A stretch of DNA of 64,000 bases from Aggregatibacter actinomycetemcomitans. Its GTDB lineage: Bacteria > Pseudomonadota > Gammaproteobacteria > Enterobacterales > Pasteurellaceae. The position numbers were made by a program, and so were the translations under genes. The stretch spans positions 1 through 64,000 of the forward strand of contig NZ_NRDF01000006.1 in NCBI RefSeq assembly GCF_003130205.1, written 5' to 3'. Positions 28,645 through 38,075 of the stretch are shown piece by piece. Within the stretch, counting starts at the first letter, position 1. Each line of letters starts with the position of its first letter. Below the pieces are notes generated by a model that saw only the letters and a list, made by a program, of their open reading frames with translations, did not search any database and was not told the origin of the DNA.

Positions 28645-30756
28645 TTAGTTGTTCGGTTTTTCGATTTGATTCGGTTGAACTACCTCTTGTTTTTCACTCT
28701 CCGATTGTGGTTGTATTCCTGCTTGCGGTTTTACTTCCTCCGCTTCCTCTTGCTGTTCAACTTCTTCCGTTTGTTTTAATATTTCTTGTCGGATTTCTTC
28801 CTCGGTTTTGCCGTTGATAAACGTGCCTTTGTCGGTTTTTTCCAGTTTAATCACGTAATTATCCTTGTCTTCCAGGAAAAGCGGAGAAAGTGTGCCTTCC
28901 GGTTTTATTTCCATTTGAAGTTGTTGCCAGAATGGTGAGTCATTTTTGATTTTTAGACTTTGCTCGTTGGTGCCATCGATTAAGCCCTTGTTAAGGGAGA
29001 TATTGAGTGAGCCTCTGAGGTTTTGGTCGAGCACATCGAATGGTGTTTGGCTATCTTTTTGTGATTTAATCGCGCCGTTGATATCCAGTTTAAGCGGATA
29101 GGCTTTGGTAGCAGGATAGGTGTTCAAATTCAGCGTAATTGTTGCGTTGTTTATGCTTAAATCTAATCCTTTCCATTGGTTTTCAATGTATTTCTCTGTG
29201 GTTTCTGAGGTGAAATAGGCAGAACACAGTGGCGCTGCCAGACCGGAGCAAAACTGCACTTCTGCCAGCTTCGGGTAATTGTTGATGGTAAGCGGAAGGC
29301 TGACGGCAAGATCTTCAATTTGTATTTGTGCTTCAGGTAATGCCAGTTTTTGCATGGAAAGTGTGGATGCACCGCGATATTGATGATTTTCTTCCGTGGA
29401 TTGGCTTTTTACGGATAAGTTCTCAGACACAACATTGCCATAATTGAATGATTGCAATGCAATTTCCGTGTTGCTATTGCTACCGGATGCTTTCGCCCAT
29501 TTCTCTTTTAATTTTAACAAGGCGTTGTTGTCTTCTTTCGGCGGGGTTTTTACCGTAAAGGAATCCAGATAAAAAGGAATGAACGCCAACTCATTTTCCA
29601 AGTTGTAATTTTCTAAATGATAGATAATTTTGGCGCCTTTCGCCTGCCATTGCTTGTTTTGATCTTCCGGTGTTTGCTTGACGTTACCGACATTAAGTTG
29701 CAGATCAATATTCGCGTTGTCGAGATGACGATTGTTCATTTTTAGGCTGAAGGTTGTGTCATTCAAATTGAAATAGGGTTTTTGATTTTTCGGGGCTTCA
29801 ACCGATTTTACAGCAAGCGAACCGTTGAACTCCTCGTTTTGGATTAGCACGGCAACCAAAAAATTAACGGCATTTTTTATGCCTTGGTTATCATTGGTGA
29901 GTTTTTTAAATTCATCGGCAAAATCAACCGCACTTTTCACGCCTTTCTGGGTGAGATTGAGTGACAAACCGTGGATGGTGGTCTGGCTTTCTTCCGTGGT
30001 GCGTTCTTTATTGGCAACGCGGAGAATATCACTGCTGAATTTGGTGGTTAAATCACGATGTTGTGACTCTTCGTTTTTCTTAATATCAAACTGATATTTC
30101 GCATTTTTGAGCTGAATTTTAGTATTTTCACCGTTCATTAAATTTAATTCGGCGTTTTTTATGTTCAGTTCAATTGACGAAATATCATATTGATTATCGC
30201 CCACCGGCACGAAGTGGAGTTTTCCGTTAATTCGTTCCAGTTTGCTGTTTTTGTCGTAATTGAAGCCACTTAAATCGGTTTTAATGTTGACGTCTTTGTT
30301 TTCCGCATTGAAATTTAAGGTGACGGCAAGGTTTTGTGATTTATTGGTGAAATCGCGAAATTCGGTTAACACGTCCGATTGCAGGTAATCGCCCACCGGC
30401 GAGAATTTGCTGTTAATGGTGTTTTTATCAATGGTGATATTGAGATTTTTGTTTAATTGGTGAACTAATTGATCGGACAGTTTGGATTCCGCTGTGATAA
30501 AAAACGGCAGAGCAGTAAGCTTGGCAGAAATCACATCGGTGGTTTTACCATCCGGATTTTCAAGGCTAAAAGTTAAATGACGGCTGAAAAAGTTGTTATT
30601 TGTTTCGGTTACATTGAGGCGAAGTTGATTATCCAAGGAATAAGGGAATTTTTGTAACACCTGATCCACTTGTTGATTGGTGTAAATTTGTGCACCGCTA
30701 CCGATAGCAACGATGATGGCGGCAAGTGTTAATGTGATTTTTCTCTTTTTGCTCAT
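28645..30756 (-). CDS. YdgA-type DUF945 family protein, membrane-anchored
   Basis: A 703-residue protein with one N-terminal membrane anchor (TLTLAAIIVAIGSGAQIYT, about residues 9-27) and a large periplasmic region rich in alternating strands. It fits the DUF945/YdgA family of gamma-proteobacteria, whose function is poorly known but whose long strand-rich form recalls AsmA/TAM-like envelope proteins. The family opening with QVLQKFPYSLDNQLRLNVTE is visible. The last 50 residues are acidic and Gln/Pro-rich (EEVEQQEEAEEVKPQ), probably disordered. No neighbours suggest a pathway. Confidence 0.75.
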   Translation of the reverse strand: MSKKRKITLTLAAIIVAIGSGAQIYTNQQVDQVLQKFPYSLDNQLRLNVTETNNNFFSRHLTFSLENPDGKTTDVISAKLTALPFFITAESKLSDQLVHQLNKNLNITIDKNTINSKFSPVGDYLQSDVLTEFRDFTNKSQNLAVTLNFNAENKDVNIKTDLSGFNYDKNSKLERINGKLHFVPVGDNQYDISSIELNIKNAELNLMNGENTKIQLKNAKYQFDIKKNEESQHRDLTTKFSSDILRVANKERTTEESQTTIHGLSLNLTQKGVKSAVDFADEFKKLTNDNQGIKNAVNFLVAVLIQNEEFNGSLAVKSVEAPKNQKPYFNLNDTTFSLKMNNRHLDNANIDLQLNVGNVKQTPEDQNKQWQAKGAKIIYHLENYNLENELAFIPFYLDSFTVKTPPKEDNNALLKLKEKWAKASGSNSNTEIALQSFNYGNVVSENLSVKSQSTEENHQYRGASTLSMQKLALPEAQIQIEDLAVSLPLTINNYPKLAEVQFCSGLAAPLCSAYFTSETTEKYIENQWKGLDLSINNATITLNLNTYPATKAYPLKLDINGAIKSQKDSQTPFDVLDQNLRGSLNISLNKGLIDGTNEQSLKIKNDSPFWQQLQMEIKPEGTLSPLFLEDKDNYVIKLEKTDKGTFINGKTEEEIRQEILKQTEEVEQQEEAEEVKPQAGIQPQSESEKQEVVQPNQIEKPNN

Positions 30757-30813
30757 GTTGTCCTCAAGTTTGAATTAAGGGAGGTTAGGGTGTTATATAG
30801 CACAATCAAAAGT

Positions 30814-30905
30814 CTTTGCCTCTCCGTTTACGGGGGGCTGCCGAAGTCTGAGGGGGCCCTCTTCCGCCCTTCGGACACCTTCCTCCGCAAATAGGGGAAG
30901 GAAAG
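30814..30905. repeat. Second copy of the MITE core palindrome
   Basis: Read on the minus strand, this 92-bp stretch aligns closely with 12349-12485, the interior of the 207-bp element: shared words include CCGAAGGGCGGAAG, CCCCCTCAG and CCCCGTAAACG. About 44 bp of the central loop are absent, and the TIR-bearing ends are not present here. It lies in the 377-base gap between afuC and the DUF945 gene. Confidence 0.7.
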
Positions 30906-30989
30906 TCATTTTATCTATGGCCGGCATATAACAGCAGTTTCCAAAATGCCGTAAATCATTACTCATAAATCACAAAAAGTGATTTATTC

Positions 30990-31088
30990 GCCCCTACGGG
31001 GCCGTTGGCTTTGCCAACGTTCAAAAAACGTTGTTTTTTGTGCCCACACTTAGGGCTTGTGTGCTCATTAAAACACACAAGCCCTAAT
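30990..31088. terminator. Cluster of hairpins downstream of afuC
   Basis: There are three short palindromes in a row: GCCCCTACGGGGC near 30990-31002, CGTTGGC-TTT-GCCAACG at 31003-31019, and a long stem AGGGCTTGTGTG / CACACAAGCCCT around 31052-31086. The last probably ends the leftward afu transcript. Together with the repeat at 30.8 kb they occupy most of the non-coding gap. Confidence 0.6.
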
Positions 31089-31133
31089 CTTTTGAATACA
31101 AAGTGCGGTTAAAATTTCAATTATTTTTTAATT

Positions 31134-32180
31134 TTATTCATTTTTTAACAGGAAAACCCCTTGTTCGGAAAGCTGAACATAGGCTTCCTGCAATGCCGGG
31201 TTGAAGTGTTCCGGGCGGCTGTTAATCAGCAAATCTTTGCCGTGCCATTGCGCCACCACTTCCCAATGGTTGCCCATGTACACCGCACTTTTAATGCTGC
31301 AACGTTGGGCTTCGCTGCCGGTTTCGGAAAGATAAACCGCTTCCGGGCGAATCCCTACCAGGCAATCACCATCTGCCAAATGAAATTGCGCAGCGTCTTT
31401 CAGGGTTAACTCATAGCCGTCAATATTGACGGTGCTTCCTTGCAATTTCGCCGGGAAAATGCTGGATTCGCCCATGAAGTTGGCAAGAAATAACGAGTTC
31501 GGGCGTTGATAAAGATCTTTCGCCGACGCTTTTTGCATAATTTTGCCTTTGTTCATCACGATAACTTCATCAGACACTGCGAAAGCCTCCGTTTGGTCGT
31601 GGGTCACATAAAGCGACGTGATGCCGAGGCTTTGTTGTAATTCACGGATTTTTTCACGCATGGCGCGACGCAAGTTGGCATCCAGGTTACTTAGCGGCTC
31701 ATCGAACAATAACACTTTCGGTTTGAGCACAAGCGCACGGGCAAGTGCCACACGTTGCTGCTGACCGCCTGAAATCTGATCCACATAGCGCTCTTCAAAC
31801 CCGGCTAAATCTACCAATTCCAAGGCTTCTTTTACCCGTTGTTTACGTTCTTCTTTGCTCACGTTTTGCATACGCAAGCCATAGCCCACGTTATCGCCGA
31901 TGCTCATGTGCGGGAATAAGGCGTAGGACTGGAACACGATACAAATATCGCGGTTTTGAATGGAGGATTTGGTCACGTCTTCGCCGTCAATAAAAATTTG
32001 GCCGGAGGTCGGGTTTTCCAAGCCTGCCACCAATCGCAATACGGTAGTTTTACCGCAACCGGACGGACCGAGCAGGGTGACCATAGTGCCGCGTTTAATA
32101 GTTAAATTCAAATTATCGATCACTACGGATTTGCCGAAAGATTTGGTGATATTTTTTAATACTAAGAAATCATTGTTCAT
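31134..32180 (-). CDS. afuC: AfuC-type ABC transporter ATP-binding protein
   Basis: A 348-residue ATPase of the CUT1/ferric-type ABC family that energises import by AfuB. Walker [10 protein letters not shown] is at 38-46, followed by the Q-loop, the signature [15 protein letters not shown], Walker [13 protein letters not shown] and the H-loop [11 protein letters not shown]-terminal TOBE-like regulatory domain begins near 245. Long annotated as a ferric transporter, the Actinobacillus AfuABC system was later shown to import hexose and heptose phosphates, so sugar phosphate is the more likely cargo. It lies 15 bases downstream of afuB. Confidence 0.92.
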   Translation of the reverse strand: MNNDFLVLKNITKSFGKSVVIDNLNLTIKRGTMVTLLGPSGCGKTTVLRLVAGLENPTSGQIFIDGEDVTKSSIQNRDICIVFQSYALFPHMSIGDNVGYGLRMQNVSKEERKQRVKEALELVDLAGFEERYVDQISGGQQQRVALARALVLKPKVLLFDEPLSNLDANLRRAMREKIRELQQSLGITSLYVTHDQTEAFAVSDEVIVMNKGKIMQKASAKDLYQRPNSLFLANFMGESSIFPAKLQGSTVNIDGYELTLKDAAQFHLADGDCLVGIRPEAVYLSETGSEAQRCSIKSAVYMGNHWEVVAQWHGKDLLINSRPEHFNPALQEAYVQLSEQGVFLLKNE

Positions 32181-32195
32181 ATTTTTACCTATAAC

Positions 32196-34253
32196 TTAAT
32201 TCATTTTTTTCGCTTTGGAACGGGAAATGCGGGTGTCACCGACAATCCAGTCGAAGAATAAAATAATCGCCATCATTACCACGATTAAGAGGGAGCCATA
32301 GGCTATCGCGATACCATACTCGCCGTCTTCTACACGGTTTAAGATGTATGAGGTAGCTACCCTGGTATCTGCAGTAACTAAGAAGACAATCGCACTAACG
32401 GTTGTCATTGCACGAACAAAGCTTGTTACTAACGCAGATAGCAGTGCCGGTTTTAATAGCGGGAAAACAATAAAACAAATTGTTTTGAATGAGCTGCCTT
32501 TAAGAGATAAAGAGGCTTCATCTAATGATTTGTCTAGTTGCCCTAAACCTGCAATTGCAGCACGCATACCTACAGGCATATTACGCATGATCATTGATAG
32601 AATAACGATGAGGCTGGTACCTGTAATGTAAATAGGCGCATCATTAAAGGCAAGAATATAAGATACACCGGCTACCGTGCCCGGTACGGCAAAGCAAAGC
32701 AAAGTGAGAAACTCTAATGTTTTCTTACCTTTAAATTCTCTTCGTACAGTAATGTATGCAATTAATAAACCAAACAATGCAGTGATCGGTGCAGCTGTAG
32801 CTGCGAAGATAACGGTTTGAATCAATGATGGCCATGCTCCATCGCTGAAGCCTTGTCCAAATAAGGTAATGTAATTTTTCAGTGTTAAAGTGTAGTTTAC
32901 ACCCCAGTTTACGGTGAAACTACCGTAGAAAATACTACCGTACAATAATATGTTAAATACTACCCAGCCCCCTAAAATAAGGGTAATGGCGTATTTCATT
33001 GTGGTTGGTAATTCTTGTACATCACCTCGATAAGATTTACCTGATACAGTCGTATAGGAACGGTTACCTATCCACCAATATTGGATGATAAAGATACCTA
33101 AAGAAAAGACTAACAATATTGTACCCAAGGTACTTGCAGAGGCGTAATCCAGTTGGGAACCGGCTATATAGAAATAAATTTGTGATGATATAACATCAAA
33201 ACTACCACCTAAAACTAATGGTGTACTAAAGTCAGCGATAGACTGGATCGCAACGACTAAGAATGAATTAGCTAATGCCGGTTTCAATAATGGGAAAATA
33301 ATATTAAAGAAAGTCTGATAGCGATTAGCTCTTAACGTATACGAGGCTTCTTCAATTGATGGATGAATTGATTTTAGTGCACCCTCCAATATCATGAAAG
33401 ACATTGGTGTTAAAGCAAGCGTATGGGCAATAACAATACCGGTAAAACCATATAACCAATTACTATCAAATCCTAAGTACTCAACTAGATATTGGGTAAT
33501 GTAACCGGAGCGCCCTAACATTAGCGTTACCCCTAATCCAACTACAAACGGCGGGGTGACAATAGGTAATATAGAGAATATTTTACCTATTACGGCACTA
33601 CGTTTGGCAATTCTTGTTGTGTATAATGCAAATATCAAGCCAAATGTGGTAGCGAGCACGCCTATTGTGCCGGCAACAGACAGTGAATTTAGGATGATTC
33701 TGACAACATAAGGCTGCTTTATGATATCTATGACTTGCCCGGGAACAAACTCTGTTCCTTTATAGAACATTGACATAAAGATCGCTAATGTTGGATAAAC
33801 GATAAAAAAGAATATTAATAAGACAATGCTAATTAAAGAGCCAATGATGAATTTATCACTTTGCATGACTTTCATTTTGGCAAGCGCATTCGTAGAAACC
33901 CCGATGAGTGCTATGGTGAGAACAAAAATAGAATAGCCCAAACTGATTTTTGCAATTGTGGCTGAAACCATCACAAATACAAAAATTATACAGGATAAAA
34001 TGAACTCTATTTTCCCCTGATACACAGCTCCTTTCTGTTTACATAGGTGAGAAAATACAGGGATAAGAAATAATGAACCAAACCATAGCCAACTTAAATT
34101 AGGTTGATTCCACCCCATTGCGGCAAGTATTTCATCCGAAGTGGAATCCGATATTCCGTAATATAATGCTAACGATGGTAGGAAAATAAAGCCTGCCATT
34201 GCTAACATTACCCAAAAGAGATTGGAATTGAGAAAATTATACTGCTTTCTCAT
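32196..34253 (-). CDS. afuB: AfuB-type ABC transporter permease (double permease domain)
   Basis: A 685-residue inner-membrane protein with about twelve or more hydrophobic segments and two binding-protein-dependent permease domains (about 180-370 and 475-670). Each contains an EAA-type loop: SIEEASYTLRANRYQTFFNIIFPLLKPAL in the first and LDEASLSLKGSSFKTICFIVFPLLKPALL in the second. It forms the channel with AfuC. From about 32345 onward the gene is noticeably more AT-rich than afuC and has no uptake word, as does the adjacent binding-protein gene. Confidence 0.92.
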   Translation of the reverse strand: MRKQYNFLNSNLFWVMLAMAGFIFLPSLALYYGISDSTSDEILAAMGWNQPNLSWLWFGSLFLIPVFSHLCKQKGAVYQGKIEFILSCIIFVFVMVSATIAKISLGYSIFVLTIALIGVSTNALAKMKVMQSDKFIIGSLISIVLLIFFFIVYPTLAIFMSMFYKGTEFVPGQVIDIIKQPYVVRIILNSLSVAGTIGVLATTFGLIFALYTTRIAKRSAVIGKIFSILPIVTPPFVVGLGVTLMLGRSGYITQYLVEYLGFDSNWLYGFTGIVIAHTLALTPMSFMILEGALKSIHPSIEEASYTLRANRYQTFFNIIFPLLKPALANSFLVVAIQSIADFSTPLVLGGSFDVISSQIYFYIAGSQLDYASASTLGTILLVFSLGIFIIQYWWIGNRSYTTVSGKSYRGDVQELPTTMKYAITLILGGWVVFNILLYGSIFYGSFTVNWGVNYTLTLKNYITLFGQGFSDGAWPSLIQTVIFAATAAPITALFGLLIAYITVRREFKGKKTLEFLTLLCFAVPGTVAGVSYILAFNDAPIYITGTSLIVILSMIMRNMPVGMRAAIAGLGQLDKSLDEASLSLKGSSFKTICFIVFPLLKPALLSALVTSFVRAMTTVSAIVFLVTADTRVATSYILNRVEDGEYGIAIAYGSLLIVVMMAIILFFDWIVGDTRISRSKAKKMN

Positions 34254-34279
34254 AAAGCCTCCGTTTCCAGGTTACAAGT

Positions 34280-35323
34280 TTATTTATTTAATTTGACTTC
34301 ATGTACCCAACGATCAATCAAACGACTCCGTACATCGGAAGAACCAAATTTATCAAAATCATATTTAATTAAATTCAATTCATTTGATTTTAATGCGTAA
34401 GGAGAACCCTCGGCATTTACATTGGTTAAAATATGGTGAGATTGTCCTGTTTTCCAAGAAAGTTCTTGAGACTCTTTAGACATAGCCCAGTCAACAAATA
34501 ATTGAGCATTTTTTAAATTACGGGCGTTTTTAATAATGCTTACACCGCCTAACTCGTAACCGGTACTTTCGCAAGGTACGACAACTTCAATCGGGGCGCC
34601 ATTTTGTTTTTCAAAAGAATAATTTTGTAAAAATCCAATTCCGATTGTAGTTTCCCCACGGGCTAAATTATGTGCAGGGGCCGTCCCTGCTTTTGGATAC
34701 TGAGAAATATTTTTATCAAGATCCTTTAAATAGTCAAATGCAGCATCCTCACCCCAAAGTTGAACAAAAGTGGCAATAGCAGTATATGCGGTTCCTGCGC
34801 TTTGAGGATCTGAAATTTGAATTTCATTTTTGAATCTTGGATCTAATAAATCTTTCCAACATTTTGGAACATCAGTAATACCAAGTTTCTTTAATTTCCC
34901 TGTATTAACACCAAAACCCAGAACTCCCATATAAACAACAGAGCTATAGTTGCCTTTACGGCGCCCCGGGTCTTTGAATTCCGGCATAACTTCCTTCAAT
35001 AAAGGAGATTGATATGCTGTTAGTAAATCCATCTCAGCTGCTTGTGAATGAGGATCAAACGTTCCTCCATACCATACATCGGCTTGTGGATTATTTGTTT
35101 CTGCTTTTATTTTGGCTAGGGTGCTTCCTGAACTATTACGGATAAAAGTAGCATTTACATCGTATTTTTTAGCAAAAGCTTGGACCTGAGTTTCACACAC
35201 TGAATTCTGCGCACTACAATAGACGACTAATCGCCCTTCAGCCAGGACATTAGTTGAGAAAAAAATGCCACTAAGTACGGTTGCAGATGCGGATACTGTT
35301 AATGCAATTTTCGAGGGTTTCAT
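34280..35323 (-). CDS. AfuA-type periplasmic solute-binding protein, second paralogue
   Basis: A 347-residue exported binding protein (signal peptide about 1-28, ending NVLA) feeding AfuBC. It is about two-thirds identical by eye to the upstream paralogue at 35485. The striking difference is in the ligand site: where the hexose-phosphate binders have His-Asp, this protein has Gln233-Asn234 (GFLQNYSFEK), while the later glutamate E257 (STGYELGG) is kept. A changed ligand is likely. The gene is AT-rich and has no uptake word. It is separated from the first copy by a GC-rich repeat and a terminator-like hairpin, and is 26 bases upstream of afuB. Confidence 0.85.
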   Translation of the reverse strand: MKPSKIALTVSASATVLSGIFFSTNVLAEGRLVVYCSAQNSVCETQVQAFAKKYDVNATFIRNSSGSTLAKIKAETNNPQADVWYGGTFDPHSQAAEMDLLTAYQSPLLKEVMPEFKDPGRRKGNYSSVVYMGVLGFGVNTGKLKKLGITDVPKCWKDLLDPRFKNEIQISDPQSAGTAYTAIATFVQLWGEDAAFDYLKDLDKNISQYPKAGTAPAHNLARGETTIGIGFLQNYSFEKQNGAPIEVVVPCESTGYELGGVSIIKNARNLKNAQLFVDWAMSKESQELSWKTGQSHHILTNVNAEGSPYALKSNELNLIKYDFDKFGSSDVRSRLIDRWVHEVKLNK

Positions 35324-35351
35324 TTGAACACTCCTGTGTTTTTTATTTTAT

Positions 35352-35418
35352 GATGGCGTGCGTCTCCTGACGCGTGTCCTCGGGATAGTGATAAGCGTGT
35401 GCCAGGAGACGCGCTATC
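35352..35418. repeat. GC-rich palindromic repeat, copy 3
   Basis: A 67-bp unit beginning GATGGCGTGCGTCTCCTGACGC and ending with the inverted arm CCAGGAGACGCGCTATC, the same architecture as the copies at 7.26 and 12.3 kb. It lies between the two afuA paralogues. Confidence 0.8.
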
Positions 35419-35435
35419 AAACTGCTCCTGCAAAT

Positions 35436-35479
35436 AAAAGTGCGGTTAAAAAAACACATGGATTTTCCACCGCACTTTT
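35436..35479. terminator. Inverted uptake-sequence pair between the afuA paralogues
   Basis: AAAAGTGCGG and CCGCACTTTT face each other about 24 bases apart, 5 bases after the stop of the first afuA gene. As a terminator or processing site it would let the abundant binding protein be expressed above the downstream genes. Confidence 0.7.
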
Positions 35480-35484
35480 CAGCG

Positions 35485-36525
35485 CTATTTCGCTAATTTT
35501 ACCTCTTGTACCCATTTTTCAATCAGGGCTTTGCGTTGTTCGGTGGCGCCGTATTTTTCAAAGTCGTAATTAATAAGGTTGAGTTTGCTCGGGTCAAACG
35601 CCGTTGGGGATTGTTCTGCGGTGGTGTTAGTCAAAATTTGTAAGGAATCCCCTTGTTTCCAGGCTAATTCCTGCCCTTCTTTGGATAACGCCCAATCCAC
35701 GAATAATTTGGCATTGTCCGGGTTGCGTGCGCCTTTCAAGATGCTCACACCGCCTAATTCATAACCTGTGCCTTCACACGGAACCACCAATTCCAACGGT
35801 GCGCCTTGGCGCTTTTCCAGAGCATAATCGTGTAAGAAACCGATTCCTACTGCGGTTTCGCCACGGGCAGCGTTACGGGATGGGGTGACGCCGGATTTGG
35901 TGTATTGGGAAACGTTCGGATGTAAGGCTTTTAAGAAATCAAAGGCTTGTTCTGTGCCCCACAATTGTACGAAAGTGGCTAACGCAGTGTAAGCGGTACC
36001 TGCGCTTTGCGGATCGGCAATTTGCACTTCACCTTTAAAACGTGGATCCGTTAGGTCTTTCCAGCATTTCGGCACCTCTTTAATACCTAACTTTGCAAGA
36101 CGTTCGGTGTTCACACCGAAGCCCAAAATCCCCATGTAAATGGCGGAAACGTAGTGACCTTTGGTTTTTGCCGGGTCGCGGAAGCGCTCTATGATTTCGT
36201 CAATGTGTTTGGATTGATAAGGTTCAATCAAACCGAGTTCGGCAGCTTGTGCCTGTGGATCGAAAGTACCGCCGAACCAAACATCTGCTTGCGGGTTATT
36301 TTTTTCTGCTTCCACTTTGGCGAAGGTGCTGCCGGAACCGTTGCGGATGAAGGAGGTTTTTACATCATATTTTTCGCTAAAGGCTTTGGTAGTGGTTTCA
36401 CATAAAATGTTCGTTGCGCTACAGTACACCACCAAGCGCCCTTTGGCGGTTGCCGCTTGTGAGGCGAGTAATCCGCCGGCTAAAAGTGCGGTGGAAATGG
36501 CGAGAGAAAGTGATTTTAATTTCAT
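35485..36525 (-). CDS. afuA: AfuA hexose-phosphate-type periplasmic binding protein, first paralogue
   Basis: A 346-residue exported solute-binding protein; the start at 36525 gives a clean signal peptide (cleavage after residue 27, AATA). Counting from the mature end, the residues reported for sugar-phosphate binding in Actinobacillus pleuropneumoniae AfuA (H205, D206, E229) fall exactly on H232, D233 (GFLHDYALEK) and E256 (GTGYELGG). This copy is thus the likely glucose-6-phosphate/fructose-6-phosphate binder. GAGG precedes the ATG. A CRP site and promoter lie upstream, and an inverted uptake-word hairpin follows. Confidence 0.92.
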   Translation of the reverse strand: MKLKSLSLAISTALLAGGLLASQAATAKGRLVVYCSATNILCETTTKAFSEKYDVKTSFIRNGSGSTFAKVEAEKNNPQADVWFGGTFDPQAQAAELGLIEPYQSKHIDEIIERFRDPAKTKGHYVSAIYMGILGFGVNTERLAKLGIKEVPKCWKDLTDPRFKGEVQIADPQSAGTAYTALATFVQLWGTEQAFDFLKALHPNVSQYTKSGVTPSRNAARGETAVGIGFLHDYALEKRQGAPLELVVPCEGTGYELGGVSILKGARNPDNAKLFVDWALSKEGQELAWKQGDSLQILTNTTAEQSPTAFDPSKLNLINYDFEKYGATEQRKALIEKWVQEVKLAK

Positions 36526-36562
36526 ACGAATAACCTCTTTTGTCCATGAGATATAAAAATTT

Positions 36563-36584
36563 AATGCCAACCTGCGTTGGCATT
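36563..36584. promoter_or_regulatory. Leader hairpin of the afu operon
   Basis: AATGCCAA and TTGGCATT form a perfect 8-bp stem around CCTGCG, 38 bases before the afuA start and inside the predicted 5' untranslated region. It could stabilise the mRNA or affect translation; on the plus strand the following T-rich sequence also looks terminator-like. Confidence 0.5.
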
Positions 36585-36603
36585 TTGTTTTAGGTTATGA
36601 AGA

Positions 36604-36646
36604 ATATTAACGAAATTTTTTCAGAATTAATGTGATAATTCTCACA
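36604..36646 (-). promoter_or_regulatory. CRP site and class II promoter for afuA
   Basis: TGTGA-TAATTC-TCACA at 36631-36646 is a perfect CRP core palindrome. On the minus strand TAATAT at 36609-36604 makes a good -10 element; placing +1 at about 36597 puts the CRP centre at -41.5, the classical class II position. A cAMP-CRP-activated promoter suits a sugar-phosphate importer better than an iron importer. The start point is inferred from geometry only. The site also lies 185 bases upstream of udk. Confidence 0.7.
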
Positions 36647-36830
36647 AAAATAATAATTTTATGGAGTGAATTTATCGTTTCATCTTCTGATTGTAGAAAT
36701 TTTGTTTATTTATGTTGCTGTAGGGTGGCTGAATTTTAGACAGCAACTCTATAAAAATCGGATTTTTTTCTTTATAATTCCCCGAATTTATTTACGTGCC
36801 TATTACACGCCAAAAGGGAAGGAAATCGGT

Positions 36831-37481
36831 ATGTCAGACACTCAAAATTCATCTTGTATTATTATCGCCATTGCGGGGGCGTCTGCCTCTGGAAAAAGCT
36901 CTATCGCATCAACCGTTCATAGAGAACTGTGCAATGAATTAGGTTGCGAAGAAATCGGCATTATTGCGGAAGACAGTTATTACAAAGATCAAAGCCATCT
37001 GGAAATGGTAGAGCGGGTGAAAACCAATTATGACCATCCCAACTCCATGGACCGCGATTTGCTCATTCGACATTTGAAATCCCTTAAGGCCGGCAATGCC
37101 GTGGATATTCCCGTTTATAGCTATGTTGAACATACCCGCACCGACGATGTCACCCATTTTACCCCGAAAAGAATCGTGATTTTAGAAGGCATTTTGTTAT
37201 TAACCGATGAACGTGTGCGTCAGTTGGCGGATATTTCCGTGTTTGTAGATACGCCGCTGGATATTTGCTTTATTCGTCGTTTGCAGCGTGACATGGAAGA
37301 GCGCGGGCGTTCTCTGCAATCGGTGATCGACCAATATCGTGCCACCGTGCGCCCGATGTTCCTGCAATTTATCGAGCCGTCTAAACAGCACGCCGATATT
37401 GTGATTCCGCGCGGCGGCAAAAACCGCATTGCCATCAATATGTTAAAAGCGCAAATTATGCAGTTATTAAGCCGAAAATAG
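36831..37481 (+). CDS. udk: Uridine kinase
   Basis: Phosphorylates uridine and cytidine in pyrimidine salvage. The start at 36831 gives 216 residues, the family length; the upstream open extension has no family match. The P-loop GASASGKSS is at 16-24, with [11 protein letters not shown] and [13 protein letters not shown] soon after and the lid region near [22 protein letters not shown] precedes the ATG. It leads a cluster with dcd (9-base gap), the AsmA-like gene and sotB, all tightly packed. Confidence 0.97.
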   Translation: MSDTQNSSCIIIAIAGASASGKSSIASTVHRELCNELGCEEIGIIAEDSYYKDQSHLEMVERVKTNYDHPNSMDRDLLIRHLKSLKAGNAVDIPVYSYVEHTRTDDVTHFTPKRIVILEGILLLTDERVRQLADISVFVDTPLDICFIRRLQRDMEERGRSLQSVIDQYRATVRPMFLQFIEPSKQHADIVIPRGGKNRIAINMLKAQIMQLLSRK

Positions 37482-37490
37482 GAGGCGCTC

Positions 37491-38075
37491 ATGAGATTAT
37501 GTGATACCGACATTGAACGTTATCTGGACGAGGGATTAATTTCCCTCAATCCGCGCCCGTCGAACGATAAAATTAACGGCGCCACGATTGATGTGCGTTT
37601 GGGCAATTCCTTCCGCGTATTTCGTGAGCATTCCGCCCCTTACATTGATTTAAGCGGTCCGAAAGAAGAAGTGTCGGCGCAGTTGGAATCGGTGATGAGC
37701 GATGAAATCATTATCGGCGATGATGAAGCCTTCTTCTTGCACCCCGGCGTGCTGGCACTTGCTACGACCTTGGAGTCGGTAAAACTGCCGGCGAATATTA
37801 TCGGCTGGCTGGATGGACGCTCTTCCCTGGCGCGTTTGGGTTTAATGGTGCATGTTACCGCCCATCGTATCGACCCGGGTTGGGAAGGTAAAATCGTGTT
37901 AGAGTTTTACAATTCCGGCAAATTACCGTTAGCATTACGCCCGAATATGATTATTGGCGCCTTGAGTTTTGAAGTGTTAAGCGGACCGGCGGCGCGCCCG
38001 TACAGCAGCCGTAGAGACGCAAAATACAAAAATCAGCAAAATGCCGTTGCCAGTCGCATTGACGAGGACAAATAA
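37491..38075 (+). CDS. dcd: dCTP deaminase
   Basis: Converts dCTP to dUTP, the first step toward dTMP in this type of bacterium. The 194-residue protein has the family opening [21 protein letters not shown] and the active-site block [27 protein letters not shown] with the catalytic glutamate nearby ([10 protein letters not shown]). AGGAGG lies before the ATG. The next gene starts immediately after the stop. Confidence 0.98.
   Translation: MRLCDTDIERYLDEGLISLNPRPSNDKINGATIDVRLGNSFRVFREHSAPYIDLSGPKEEVSAQLESVMSDEIIIGDDEAFFLHPGVLALATTLESVKLPANIIGWLDGRSSLARLGLMVHVTAHRIDPGWEGKIVLEFYNSGKLPLALRPNMIIGALSFEVLSGPAARPYSSRRDAKYKNQQNAVASRIDEDK

Noticed and set aside
36666-36830. Upstream extension of uridine kinase
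   Set aside because: Hydrophobic out-of-family residues; the ATG at 36831 has a proper ribosome binding site and gives the normal length.
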